Below, piece by piece: positions 1 to 8,904 of a stretch of DNA of 64,000 nucleotides. Source of the DNA: Cyclobacteriaceae bacterium (lineage in GTDB: Bacteria > Bacteroidota > Bacteroidia > Cytophagales > Cyclobacteriaceae); the NCBI GenBank assembly GCA_019638355.1, contig JAHBTY010000002.1, forward strand, positions 449,001-513,000. Direction: 5' to 3'. The notes beneath the pieces are model-generated. The model saw only the letters and a program-made list of their open reading frames with translations. It was not told where the DNA came from and ran no database searches. Every line of letters starts with the position of its first letter. Positions within the stretch are counted from its first letter, which is position 1. The translations under genes and the position numbers were made by a program.

Positions 1-651
1 GTTATGTTTACCCGTAGAAAATTCCAAATCACCATTCAATTGCCTAGCACTTGGCCCAATGGGCATTACTTTATCGCCCCGTAAATGACAACCCTTGCAT
101 TGATTCATATTGGGTACCACATACTGAATATTGCGAAGTTGGCCATCGGTATGTTTCCATGAAACAGGCATCGTTTTACCAGCCACATTCAGGTAAGCTT
201 CGGTTTGTTCTTCGTTCCAGATGTAAGGCAAAGCTTTCCACACGCCAACTTCATTAATTAATAACCTCGTCTCGAGTATTCGAATGTCACTTTCTGGCTT
301 ATTGAAATTGGCAGGGTAATAAAAATTTTTTATCAGGATTGTTCCTTCTGGAAAGTCAAATACATCATCAGGGTTATATTCAACTGTTCTTCCTTGCGGG
401 ATTTTTACAAATCTTTTTTTAAAAGCATAATCTGTAAATAACGATGAGTTAAGTGCGTAAGGAACCGCACCTGCTACCGGATTAAGTTCATTCAAGGGTT
501 CTTGAAAAAAACCGTACTCCGAAAGTTTTGTTTTGCCCAAATGCGAAAGATCAACTGTTGATACTGCTTCCGGCAAAACAACAGGCTCAGATTTCTTTTC
601 CTGGCAGGCAATCAGGAATAACAACAGCACGGTAGTTGGTAATCGTTTCAT
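1..651 (-). CDS. SO2930-type c-type cytochrome lipoprotein, partial (3' end beyond window)
   Basis: The frame is open from an ATG at 649-651 to the window edge, so the N-terminal 217 residues are visible. A lipobox (LIAC, Cys16) ends a short hydrophobic signal, indicating an outer-membrane or periplasmic lipoprotein. A single heme-c motif CKGCH lies at about residues 185-189; a second heme would lie beyond the edge. From memory the sequence matches the family often named SO2930 / HNE_0200 (TIGR03806), which regularly pairs with a parallel beta-helix protein of family TIGR03805. That partner is the gene immediately upstream, 5 nt away. The function of the pair is not known to me. Family identity is inferred; the heme motif and lipobox are seen. 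Confidence 0.8.
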   Translation of the reverse strand, partial: MKRLPTTVLLLFLIACQEKKSEPVVLPEAVSTVDLSHLGKTKLSEYGFFQEPLNELNPVAGAVPYALNSSLFTDYAFKKRFVKIPQGRTVEYNPDDVFDFPEGTILIKNFYYPANFNKPESDIRILETRLLINEVGVWKALPYIWNEEQTEAYLNVAGKTMPVSWKHTDGQLRNIQYVVPNMNQCKGCHLRGDKVMPIGPSARQLNGDLEFSTGKHN

Positions 652-656
652 CGCAC

Positions 657-1889
657 CTATATCCTAACACCTTCACAATCAAACTGGCGGGCGTCCTTTT
701 TCAGGTTTTCAAAATCATTTGCAGCATCCAGATTGATTACAATAACTTTATCACCTTGCTGAACACAGATTTCCCGTTGTAACCGTGTAGGGTCTTCAAT
801 ACCATCAAATACAATATCAGGTGGGTTCATAAATGATTTCATAAAAAATAGTTTACCAATATCATGACCCAGAGCCGGAAACCATTTACTATTCCGATAA
901 TTGTTATCGTGAATGTAAATCCCGTATGGAAAAGGATTATACAACGAATCGGCCCTGAAATTATTGGCTACTGTTTGTACACCTCCAATGGAAGTTTCTT
1001 GTTCCACTTCACCTTCGTTTAAAGCAGCCACCAATTCGTAGCTGATTATTCCGGTACCTACTGTTTTATTGTCAATGATTTCATTCCCGGTTAACTCCAG
1101 GTTGTGTGTGGCCAAAATCATAACTCCTGTGCCCGGTGGAATACTTGCTACAATATTTCCTTTCATGGCAAAGTTGTCATGATTGTTTTCGCGAATAATA
1201 TTGTTGTAAACTTTGGTGGTATGTCCATACTGGGTTAGGCCTGGCAGATCAAAAATCAAAATACCGCCCGTGTTTTTGTACGCTTCGTTGCCATAGATTT
1301 CTACCCACCGCGAATTTTCACTTTCAATACCCGCCACATTCCAATACGCTTTACTATTGCGGATAATTACTGAATCGGATTGGCCCACATAAATACCAGC
1401 ATCGGACGAGCCCATGGCAATGCATTCATCAATCAACACGTGCTTACACAAAACGGGGTACAAGGCATACGCTCCATTTTCCGTTTTGGGTCCATCGGCC
1501 CACACCGAGCGAATTCTTTTTAATGTAATGCCCATCACTTCGCTCACTTTCAGGTTATCACCTTTTGCATCCTCAATCGAAAAATCTTCGAGCGTAATAT
1601 TTCTGCCATTGCTAACCAATAAACCTTGTGCTCCTTCGGTTTGATATTTAAACGACAATATGGTTTTATCCATTCCTTTTCCCCGGATAGTAATGTTGGA
1701 TTTTCCTTCCAGCATCAGACTTTTGGTGAACATAAAATTACCTTCCGGCAAGAAAAGCGTATCGCCATCCTGAATGGTTATCAATTGAGTTTGAAGACTC
1801 TGTTCAATACTTTGCCACACACGGGGTTCTGATTTTTGTATGGAGCAAGTCACGAACAAAACGGAAGCAATAAGGAGCGCGTAACGCAT
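657..1889 (-). CDS. parallel beta-helix repeat protein (TIGR03805-like)
   Basis: 410 residues with a hydrophobic N-terminus ending near Cys15. The -1 residue is Thr, so a lipoprotein signal is possible but not canonical. Residues from about 60 to 290 show short repeating turns rich in N, G, I and V, such as NITIRGKG, NITLEDFSI and VIIRNSKAYWN. This is the pattern of right-handed parallel beta-helix (pectate-lyase-like) proteins. It is probably exported and co-transcribed with the downstream heme protein (5 nt gap). Beta-helix proteins often bind or cleave polysaccharide, but no catalytic residues could be assigned. The gene pair is a recurrent two-gene cassette of unknown role in Proteobacteria and Bacteroidota. 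Confidence 0.82.
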   Translation of the reverse strand: MRYALLIASVLFVTCSIQKSEPRVWQSIEQSLQTQLITIQDGDTLFLPEGNFMFTKSLMLEGKSNITIRGKGMDKTILSFKYQTEGAQGLLVSNGRNITLEDFSIEDAKGDNLKVSEVMGITLKRIRSVWADGPKTENGAYALYPVLCKHVLIDECIAMGSSDAGIYVGQSDSVIIRNSKAYWNVAGIESENSRWVEIYGNEAYKNTGGILIFDLPGLTQYGHTTKVYNNIIRENNHDNFAMKGNIVASIPPGTGVMILATHNLELTGNEIIDNKTVGTGIISYELVAALNEGEVEQETSIGGVQTVANNFRADSLYNPFPYGIYIHDNNYRNSKWFPALGHDIGKLFFMKSFMNPPDIVFDGIEDPTRLQREICVQQGDKVIVINLDAANDFENLKKDARQFDCEGVRI

Positions 1890-1986
1890 ACAGTAGAATT
1901 TACTATTAAAGTTAAAGTTTTTACAATATGTTTCACTACCTGATTACGATTGTAACAATTTATTACCTTGAACAAAAAAATTAACT

Positions 1987-2493
1987 ATGATATTACGCGC
2001 TACGCTTGCAGATGCAGCAGCCTTAAATAAACTTGTTAATTCTGCTTACCGCGGAGATGGCTCCCGCCAGGGTTGGACTACCGAAGCGGATCTGTTGGAT
2101 GGTACCCGAATTGATGAAGCCGCTATTTGCGAGCTGATAGAAAAACCCGGCACCGTTATACTTACCTACCGCGAACAGACTGAAATTATGGGTTGCGTGG
2201 AATTGCGAATTGAAAATGATAAAGTGTATCTGGGTATGTTGAGCGTTAGCCCTACTATGCAGGGTAAAGGCATTGGAAAAATGCTGATGCAGGCCGCGGA
2301 AGATTTTGCCAGTGAAAATACTATCACCAAGATTTTTATGACGGTAATTTCCGTTCGAAAAGAGTTGATTGATTGGTACGTGCGGCATGGTTACCGACTA
2401 ACCGGTGAGAAAAAACCGTTTGTAGTGCCCGATACCCGTTGGGGAATTCCGAAGCAAGATTTGGAGTTTGTGGTATTAGAAAAAAAATTATGA
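1987..2493 (+). CDS. GNAT family N-acetyltransferase
   Basis: 168 residues with the GNAT fold signature. The acetyl-CoA pyrophosphate-binding loop is visible around residue 90 as VSPTMQGKGIGKMLM (Q/RxxGxG/A), preceded by the beta4 strand VYLGMLSV. The acceptor substrate cannot be inferred. The stop overlaps the start of the next gene (ATGA at 2490-2493), so translation of the two is probably coupled. Start chosen at the ATG at 1987, which gives a normal family length. Confidence 0.9.
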   Translation: MILRATLADAAALNKLVNSAYRGDGSRQGWTTEADLLDGTRIDEAAICELIEKPGTVILTYREQTEIMGCVELRIENDKVYLGMLSVSPTMQGKGIGKMLMQAAEDFASENTITKIFMTVISVRKELIDWYVRHGYRLTGEKKPFVVPDTRWGIPKQDLEFVVLEKKL

Positions 2494-3175
2494 ATAAGCT
2501 TAAAGTAATTGCCTTCGATGCCGATGACACCTTGTGGCACAATGAAGCCTTCTTTCAGGAACTGAAAAGAAATTTTTTGAGTTGCTTGAAAATTACCTGC
2601 CCCAACACACTACTGCGCGCGAATTATTAAAAACCGAAATCGACAATCTGCCACTTTACGGTTATGGTATTAAAGCATTTATGCTTTCCATGATTGAAAC
2701 AGCCATGCGTGTAACCAATAACACCATTCCCAACGAAGCCATTGAACGAATTATTAGTTACGGAAAAGAAATGCTCAATATGCCCGTGGAAGTAATGGAT
2801 GGTGTAGCAGAAGTATTAGATCAACTAAAGGGTAAGTATCGATTGGTACTGGCAACCAAAGGCGACCTGTTAGATCAGGAACGCAAGCTTAAAAAATCCG
2901 GTTTGGAAAAATATTTTCACCACATTGAAATAATGTCTGAGAAAAAGGAGGATGATTTTAAGAAACTCATTAAACACTTAGACATTGCACCATCTGAGTT
3001 TGCGATGATTGGTAATTCCTTAAAGTCGGACGTGATGCCGGTTCTTGCACTTGGCGGATATGGCTTTCATATCCCTTATCACATCATCTGGGCACACGAA
3101 CGGGTGGATACCCAGATCGTAAACGAAAATTTTAAACAGCTAAGTTCAATTCGTGAAGTACTCCAGCATCTTTAA
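2490..3175 (+). pseudogene. HAD-family hydrolase with an apparent frameshift in a T6 run
   Basis: The ATG overlaps the GNAT stop by 4 nt. The first frame carries HAD motif I (FDADDTLW, nucleophile Asp). It then runs out of homology at about residue 29, at a run of six T (2573-2578). The -1 frame continues the expected sequence (FFELLENYLP) and holds motif II (LATKGD), a conserved Lys region and motif IV (IGNSLKSDV). One base appears to be missing in the A3T6 stretch. Alternatives are a sequencing error, a real inactivating mutation, or productive -1 slippage on U6. The intact protein would be about 228 residues, close to the size of YjjG-like phosphatases. The substrate is unknown. Confidence 0.75.
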
Positions 3176-3177
3176 CT

Positions 3178-3208
3178 GTCATCCGACAAATTGCATTAGT
3201 CGGATGAC
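3178..3208. terminator. bidirectional hairpin terminator
   Basis: A perfect 10-bp stem GTCATCCGAC / GTCGGATGAC with an 11-nt loop lies between the convergent HAD and response-regulator genes. There is no long T tract on either side. Confidence 0.6.
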
Positions 3209-3221
3209 TATAGATTGAGTC

Positions 3222-3968
3222 TTACACCACCTTCTTTCTGATCAACTTGGCATAAGTACGGCTTACCGGAAAACTTTTTCCGTTTTGCATTTTAACAATC
3301 ATACCGCCATTAAAGTGGCGCTCAATTTCTTTCAGGTAATTTACATTTACGATGGTAGAGCGATGCACGCGAATAAAAATTTCAGGATTCATTAACTCCT
3401 CCAACTTTCCAATACCCGATGAACTTACAAACTGATCGTTCTTGGTTGAAATGACAGTATAATCGCCTGAGGCCTCCAGATAGACTATATCTTCCACCGG
3501 TAGGTTGAATAATTTTTCTGATTTCTGTACAAACAAATGCGAATCATATGAGGTCCGTGTGTGTACCGGTCTGATGCTTCCCAGTAGCTCTTCCAGGTTG
3601 CCAGCCTCCATTTTTTTACGTTTCAATGCCCGATCAACTGCTAATTTAAAACGCTCCTGGTCTAATGGTTTCAACAAGTAATCTACCGCATTGCGTTCAA
3701 AAGCTTTTATAGCATATTGATCGTAGGCCGTTGAGAAAATTACATACGGTTCGTGCTCAATTTCATCCAGCACATCAAAACCATTCATGCCCGGCATTTG
3801 CACATCTAAAAAAATCAGGTCGGGCTTTAGTTTATTGATTTGCTCTACAGCCTCAGTGCCCTTGCTGCATTCGCCAATAATTTCAATTTCAGGAAATGCC
3901 TCCAGAAACTCGCGCAAAAGTTCGCGCGCCAGTTTTTCATCATCAATAATCAAGCAGGTTGTATTCAT
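3222..3968 (-). CDS. LytTR family DNA-binding response regulator
   Basis: The N-terminal receiver domain shows the acidic pair IIDDE, the phospho-acceptor Asp in LIFLDVQMPG, a conserved Thr (STAYDQ) and the Lys in LLKPLD. The C-terminal LytTR DNA-binding domain is seen as IFIRVHRSTIVNVNYL and a final KLIRKK. The start is set at the ATG ending at 3968 (MNTTCLIIDDE), which places the receiver domain at residue 1. An upstream ATG at 4010 would add a 14-residue tail of no family character. The gene lies downstream of the histidine kinase, with which it forms a LytS/LytT-type pair. The target genes are unknown. Confidence 0.92.
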   Translation of the reverse strand: MNTTCLIIDDEKLARELLREFLEAFPEIEIIGECSKGTEAVEQINKLKPDLIFLDVQMPGMNGFDVLDEIEHEPYVIFSTAYDQYAIKAFERNAVDYLLKPLDQERFKLAVDRALKRKKMEAGNLEELLGSIRPVHTRTSYDSHLFVQKSEKLFNLPVEDIVYLEASGDYTVISTKNDQFVSSSGIGKLEELMNPEIFIRVHRSTIVNVNYLKEIERHFNGGMIVKMQNGKSFPVSRTYAKLIRKKVV

Positions 3969-4053
3969 GTGTTCATTTTTAGTTTTTACGATAGGTACAT
4001 GGAATGACATGAATAATCATGCCGCAGGGGTACCGAGCATTCATATGGCCATT

Positions 4054-5175
4054 TCATACTAATTGGTTTTCAAGTACAGGTTTAGATTCAATCGATTTTT
4101 TTATGTTTTTATCTTCAATAAAAAAGCTAACCGTGTAGCCATGTTCATTCGCCAACACCCGCAGGTGCGACTGCACACCAAAATAACTACGCAAACGTAA
4201 ATCGGTATTTAACATTCCCACCCCGCTGGAGCTTCCATCCATTACCTTCTTTGCTTTAGAACCCAAGCCATCATCTTTTATTTCAAAAAAGATAACCGAA
4301 CCCGATCGCCTTACGGTTAACGAAATAGTGCCCCCTTCTTCTTTGGGGGCAATTCCATACTTAACAGAGTTTTCTACCAGCGGCTGCAAAATCATAGGCG
4401 GCAGGTAAATACCCAGGCAGGTAGGATCAATGTTTTTCTCAAACTTGAGCCTATCGCCAAACCGCACTTGTTGAATCCGAACATAGTTATCAATAAATTC
4501 AATTTCGTGAATCAACTTTACCATTTCACCATTATGCGAATCGAGCGCATATCTAAAAATATCTGATAGCTGGGTAATTACCTTGCGCGCCTTTTCCTTG
4601 CTGGTATGTACCAATGTGCTGATAGAGTTGAGTGTGTTAAATAAGAAGTGTGGGTTGATTTGTGATTTAAGAAGCGAAATTTGCATCTCTTTATTACGAA
4701 GTGCGAGCTCACTCTTTTCCTGTTCTTGTTTCTGCAAGCCTTGAAAATATCGGATTACATAATAAACACCTACCGTAATTATGTACTGATCATGAATACG
4801 CAAGGCATCCCAACTGCTGAGCATACCTAACATATATTCCTCCCAGTGGTCGAAATACACAAAGCCCTCCAGGTAATCCGTGAAATAGTACGATAACGTA
4901 CCCATCAAGAAAAAGAAAACGATGATACCGGAAACGTGCCCGATTATTTGCCACATGGCGGTAAACCGAAACAACCAATGGCTCCACAAAAAAATTAACA
5001 GAATAAATACACACAATGCCTCCAAAAGAAAAAGAGCTGTCCATAACACATAAAATTCGGGCTTCACAAATTTCCACTCCAACACTGCACTAATGGCAAA
5101 ATTAATTGCATACCACAGGCAAATAAGCAGATACGCGCGTTTCCAGATTCGGGGTATTGCATCAAGCCATTTCAT
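4054..5175 (-). CDS. LytS-like sensor histidine kinase (His_kinase family)
   Basis: 373 residues. The N-terminal half (about 1-130) has several hydrophobic membrane segments and no recognisable extracellular sensor domain. Next come a short linker helix and the His_kinase motif SQINPHFLFNTLNSI, which contains the phospho-accepting His. The ATPase part shows PPMILQPLVENSVKYG (N box) and a G-rich region DGLGS...GVGMLNTDLRLR. The cognate regulator follows about 85 nt downstream (start at 3968). This kinase class in Bacteroidota is common and usually orphan in function. Confidence 0.92.
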   Translation of the reverse strand: MKWLDAIPRIWKRAYLLICLWYAINFAISAVLEWKFVKPEFYVLWTALFLLEALCVFILLIFLWSHWLFRFTAMWQIIGHVSGIIVFFFLMGTLSYYFTDYLEGFVYFDHWEEYMLGMLSSWDALRIHDQYIITVGVYYVIRYFQGLQKQEQEKSELALRNKEMQISLLKSQINPHFLFNTLNSISTLVHTSKEKARKVITQLSDIFRYALDSHNGEMVKLIHEIEFIDNYVRIQQVRFGDRLKFEKNIDPTCLGIYLPPMILQPLVENSVKYGIAPKEEGGTISLTVRRSGSVIFFEIKDDGLGSKAKKVMDGSSSGVGMLNTDLRLRSYFGVQSHLRVLANEHGYTVSFFIEDKNIKKSIESKPVLENQLV

Positions 5176-5340
5176 GTAAAAGGAAAGATTGTTCTATAAA
5201 AGTAAAAATTAGAAGGGAAAGCCGACCAATGTAATGTATTTGCGTTTAATTGAGTTTTAGGCCCGTTTACCTACCTTAGCCTACGATTATGAATGCCGTA
5301 GCCCCATACAAAATTGGGTTAACTTTTCGTTTTACTTTAC

Positions 5341-6555
5341 ATGAGGAACGTTTTTACTTTACTGTTGATCTTTATATCGGCACCGTTGGTGGCTCAGAAA
5401 ATTACACTTTCGGGCAAAGCTATCGATAAAGAAACCAAAGAGCCTTTACCCTTCGCTACCCTGGGTATTAAAGGTAAATCCATCGGCACCATAACCAACC
5501 TGCAGGGCGAGTTCGATTTCCATGTTCCGGCCGAACTGCGAAACGATCTTTTCACACTTTCCATGCTGGGTTATAAACTATATGAAGCCCCGGTGTGGAG
5601 TTTGCTGGAAGTAAATCCACTTATTATTGAAGTAGAAAAATCTACCTTCATGTTAAACGAAGTAACCATTGCCGATTCATTAAAAGGTGGCGAAATTTTA
5701 CTCATCGCGCTTTCGCGGATTGAACAAAACTACCCCATGCAGCCCTACCTGATGGAAGGGTTTTATCGCGACTTGAAAAAAGTGGGCGGCACCTATATAG
5801 CATTACTGGAAGCGGCCGTAAAAATTTATGACGAAGATTATGCCGAACCCCGAAACAAATACAAACTGCGCGAGCGGGTATCATTGCAGGAGTTGCGCAG
5901 AAGCATAGGGTACGAAAGCCGGTTTACTTCTTATTTTGACCAAGATAATCTGTTGGAAGATTTATTACTACACAATAGTGTGCGCTACCGGCATTTTCCC
6001 TTAGAAGAAGTTTTTTACCAAAGCCTGAAGCGCGAAAAAGACACCTACTATAATAACCAGGAAGTTTTTGTTGTAAGCCACACACAAGATTACCTGCTGC
6101 GTATTTATGTAGAGAAAAAAAATTACGCCATTATACATGCTGTTTACGAAAGCAAACAAGAGGAGCCCCTTACCAAAAAAAGAGGCCTCGAAAGTAAGTT
6201 TGTGGGGTTGAAACGCGTAATCGATTTTAAACCTTTTCAGGGAAAGTACTACCTGAATTACCTTACGGTAGATTCAAAAATAAACTGGTATGATATCCGC
6301 AGTAAAGAATTAAAGTTTGAAACAGAACTTAATCAATCGTTATTAATAAACGATATTGTTCCCAATACCATCAGGCGTATTGCTACCACCGAAAAAATGC
6401 GCAACTATGGTTTGCAGTACCAGGACAAACCTTACAATAAAGTATTTTGGGATAATTATAACGTAATTAAAGAGAGCCCGTTGGATCGTAAAATTCTACA
6501 AGACCTGGAACGCCATGGTCCGTTGGAAAAACAGTTTAAGGAACATGAGTTTTAG
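5341..6555 (+). CDS. carboxypeptidase-like regulatory domain protein, exported
   Basis: 404 residues with a clear signal peptide (cleavage after LVAQ). Residues about 22-105 form a CarboxypepD_reg-like domain of the type found at the N-terminus of TonB-dependent receptors (SGKAIDKETKEPLPFATLGIKG...TNLQGEF). The remaining 300 residues contain no recognised domain and no transmembrane barrel signature, so this is not a full receptor. It is probably a periplasmic or surface protein. A -7-like box TACCTTAG lies at 5272-5279. It is the only plus-strand gene between divergent and convergent neighbours. Confidence 0.8.
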   Translation: MRNVFTLLLIFISAPLVAQKITLSGKAIDKETKEPLPFATLGIKGKSIGTITNLQGEFDFHVPAELRNDLFTLSMLGYKLYEAPVWSLLEVNPLIIEVEKSTFMLNEVTIADSLKGGEILLIALSRIEQNYPMQPYLMEGFYRDLKKVGGTYIALLEAAVKIYDEDYAEPRNKYKLRERVSLQELRRSIGYESRFTSYFDQDNLLEDLLLHNSVRYRHFPLEEVFYQSLKREKDTYYNNQEVFVVSHTQDYLLRIYVEKKNYAIIHAVYESKQEEPLTKKRGLESKFVGLKRVIDFKPFQGKYYLNYLTVDSKINWYDIRSKELKFETELNQSLLINDIVPNTIRRIATTEKMRNYGLQYQDKPYNKVFWDNYNVIKESPLDRKILQDLERHGPLEKQFKEHEF

Positions 6556-6620
6556 TTTCTTGAAATGAATGGGTTTAACTTTGGTTTGTTTACCTGTTAT
6601 TTCAAAATTGCTAATACTGC

Positions 6621-7607
6621 TCAAATCCCTATCCGCTCTGCTTCTGCCAATAATTCGGCTTTGTCAATTGGTACAACACCCACATGCTGGCAAACCAAAC
6701 CGCCACCTAAATTAGATAGAGCTGCAATTTGCTTAGGTGCTAATTTTAATGCTACGCAAAGAGCAGCAATACTTACCACTGTATCGCCTGCACCAGAAAC
6801 ATCGGCAATCTCGCGGGCATGGGCCGGTAGTTTTATTTTTTCGTTTTGGAAATCAATATAAACTCCGTGTTCAGAGAGTGTAGCCATTACTCCTTCTACC
6901 TGAAGTTTGTCTTTTAAAATTTTGATCGCAGCTTCCAACTGTACCTGATTGCCGGCTTCAAGTTCAACCTTCAATCCTTCGCGCATTTCTTTCAGGTTGG
7001 GTTTAAACAACGTTACCTGTTCGTATGCAACAAAGTTTCGTTTCTTCGGGTCAACAATGGTGGGTTTGCCTAACTGCTTCGCAAGTGTTACTGTCTTGCG
7101 GATCAACCCGGTGCTGATAACACCTTTATCGTAATCTTCAAAAATTACTGCATGGCAAGAAGGCAATAGCGTTTCAATTCGCTTCCACAGTTCGTCTTCT
7201 TCTTCAGATGTTGATGGCTTATCCGATTCATCATCTACCCGCACTACATGTTGGCTGCTGGCAATTATTCTTGTTTTTACCGTGGTGGGTCTGGTGACAG
7301 AAACCACCAAGCCTTCGGATGAAAGTTTTTGATCTTTGACAATTTGTTGCAGTCGTTTGCCAGCATCATCATCACCATAAAGTGCTACCATAAACGGTGT
7401 TGCACCCAATGCCTGTATATTAAGTGCCACGTTGGCGGCACCACCTAAACGCACATCGCGCTTCTTTACGTTTACAATGGGCACCGGAGCTTCGGGTGAA
7501 ATGCGATCAACCGCGCCCCAGATATAGCTATCGAGCATTACATCGCCAATGATTAAGACCCGAAGCGAATTGAATGACTGAAATATTTCAGGGAGCATTT
7601 GTGCCAT
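6621..7607 (-). CDS. rfaE1: D-glycero-beta-D-manno-heptose-7-phosphate kinase (HldE kinase half)
   Basis: 328 residues, PfkB (ribokinase) family. The N-terminal motif GGAANVALNIQALG and the C-terminal anion-hole and catalytic-base motif DVSGAGDTVVSIAAL are intact. The length matches stand-alone RfaE1 (about 330); the adenylyltransferase domain of bifunctional HldE is absent. The predicted role is phosphorylation of heptose-7-phosphate in the ADP-heptose pathway for lipopolysaccharide core. The start lies 1 nt after the stop of the aminotransferase gene, so the two are co-transcribed. Other PfkB sugar kinases are possible, but the GDVMLD and SPEAPVP motifs near the N-terminus favour RfaE1. Confidence 0.9.
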   Translation of the reverse strand: MAQMLPEIFQSFNSLRVLIIGDVMLDSYIWGAVDRISPEAPVPIVNVKKRDVRLGGAANVALNIQALGATPFMVALYGDDDAGKRLQQIVKDQKLSSEGLVVSVTRPTTVKTRIIASSQHVVRVDDESDKPSTSEEEDELWKRIETLLPSCHAVIFEDYDKGVISTGLIRKTVTLAKQLGKPTIVDPKKRNFVAYEQVTLFKPNLKEMREGLKVELEAGNQVQLEAAIKILKDKLQVEGVMATLSEHGVYIDFQNEKIKLPAHAREIADVSGAGDTVVSIAALCVALKLAPKQIAALSNLGGGLVCQHVGVVPIDKAELLAEAERIGI

Positions 7608-7608
7608 G

Positions 7609-8805
7609 CTACTTTAATTCACCCAACGCTTTTTTCAGGCGACCCATTGCCTCAATCAATTCTTTTTCAGAAGCTGCGTATGAAAGTCGAACACATTTCT
7701 CCTCGCCAAAAGCACCACCCGGCACTAACGATACATGTGCCTTTTCAAGTATGTACAAGCAGAAATCATCACCATCTTTAATCACCCGGTCGCCATCTTT
7801 TTTTCCATAGTAATAGCTCACATCCGGAAAAAAGTAAAATGCGCCTTGCGGATAATTGGCTTTTACACCGGGTATTTCCTTCAACAGGTTGTAAACAATA
7901 TCTCTGCGCTTGTGATATGCTTTTACCATTTCATTTGTGGGAGCAAGATCACCGGTAACGGCTGCCAATGCACCGCGTTGCGAAATGGAACAATTAGCAG
8001 AAGTAATCTGTCCTTGCACTTTGTTGCTGCCATCTACCACCCATTTAGGGGCTGCGATGTAACCCACGCGCCAGCCCGTCATGGCAAAGCCTTTGGCAAA
8101 ACCATTTACAGTAATCGTTCTATCAAACATGCCCGGTAACGAAGCTATACTGGTTTGATCGCCCGTAAAGTTGATGTGTTCATAAATTTCATCGGCAATT
8201 ATCATTAAGCCTTCGTGTTTTAACACTACTTGTGCAATGGCCTCTAATTCTTTCTTACTGAAAACTGAACCGGTAGGATTGCAAGGCGATGAGAAAATAA
8301 TTGCTTTTGTTCTTTTTGTAATCGCTGCCTCTACCTGGGCAGCAGTAACTTTAAAATCATTTTCGATTGTGCCTTTAACAATTACGGGTGTGGCTTCAGC
8401 CAATCGCACAAGTGCATCGTAACTTACCCAATACGGAGAGAAGACAATTACTTCATCGCCAGGGTTAAGCAAAGCCAACATAACGTTGGCAATGGATTGC
8501 TTGGCTCCGTTGCTTACTACAATATTTTCGGCTTTGTAGGGCACATTGTTTTCTTTCTGATATTTTGCTGCTAACGCTTCGCGCAAATCCTGGTAGCCGG
8601 CAACGGGTGGATATGAAAAGTACTTTCCTTCGTCAATGGCTTTTTTAGCTGCCTCGCAAATGTGTTGGGGAGTTTTAAAATCGGGTTCACCAAGGCTAAG
8701 GTTTATTACATCAATGCCACGGTTTTTAAATTCGCGGGCTTTGGCGGCCATAGCCAGTGTGGCCGATTCTTGTATGGCTTCGATACGATTAGAAAGTTTG
8801 CTCAT
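7609..8805 (-). CDS. pyridoxal-phosphate aminotransferase, class I (aspartate aminotransferase-like)
   Basis: 398 residues, fold-type I aminotransferase. The PLP-binding Lys lies in NGFAKGFAMTGWRVGY (around residue 236). SNGAKQ provides the phosphate-contact loop, SPCNPTG the substrate/cofactor loop, and the conserved Arg is in CVRLSYA. The closest remembered families are bacterial aspartate/prephenate aminotransferases (AspC/AspB subgroup Ib). The amino-acid specificity cannot be fixed by eye. It is followed at 1 nt by rfaE1. Confidence 0.92.
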   Translation of the reverse strand: MSKLSNRIEAIQESATLAMAAKAREFKNRGIDVINLSLGEPDFKTPQHICEAAKKAIDEGKYFSYPPVAGYQDLREALAAKYQKENNVPYKAENIVVSNGAKQSIANVMLALLNPGDEVIVFSPYWVSYDALVRLAEATPVIVKGTIENDFKVTAAQVEAAITKRTKAIIFSSPCNPTGSVFSKKELEAIAQVVLKHEGLMIIADEIYEHINFTGDQTSIASLPGMFDRTITVNGFAKGFAMTGWRVGYIAAPKWVVDGSNKVQGQITSANCSISQRGALAAVTGDLAPTNEMVKAYHKRRDIVYNLLKEIPGVKANYPQGAFYFFPDVSYYYGKKDGDRVIKDGDDFCLYILEKAHVSLVPGGAFGEEKCVRLSYAASEKELIEAMGRLKKALGELK

Positions 8806-8904
8806 GATTTAATGGAAAATGTGCCCAAAAGTAAGAAAGAATCTGAACGCTGTAAATGATAAATGAAGATTGGTGATGCGCTAAACGTTTGTTAGTAAGA
8901 TTCA

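Noticed and set aside
1950-1970. TTAC-N4-GTAA near the GNAT promoter as another sulfur-island operator
   Set aside because: The arms are in the opposite order to GTAAC-N4-GTTAC and there is no -7 box at the 22-nt spacing.
5341-6555. TonB-dependent receptor (SusC-like)
   Set aside because: Only the N-terminal CarboxypepD_reg-like domain is present; there is no plug or barrel domain and the length is 404 residues.
6565-6861. Plus-strand frame of 98 codons
   Set aside because: It lies opposite the conserved 3' part of rfaE1 and has no family character; a shadow frame.
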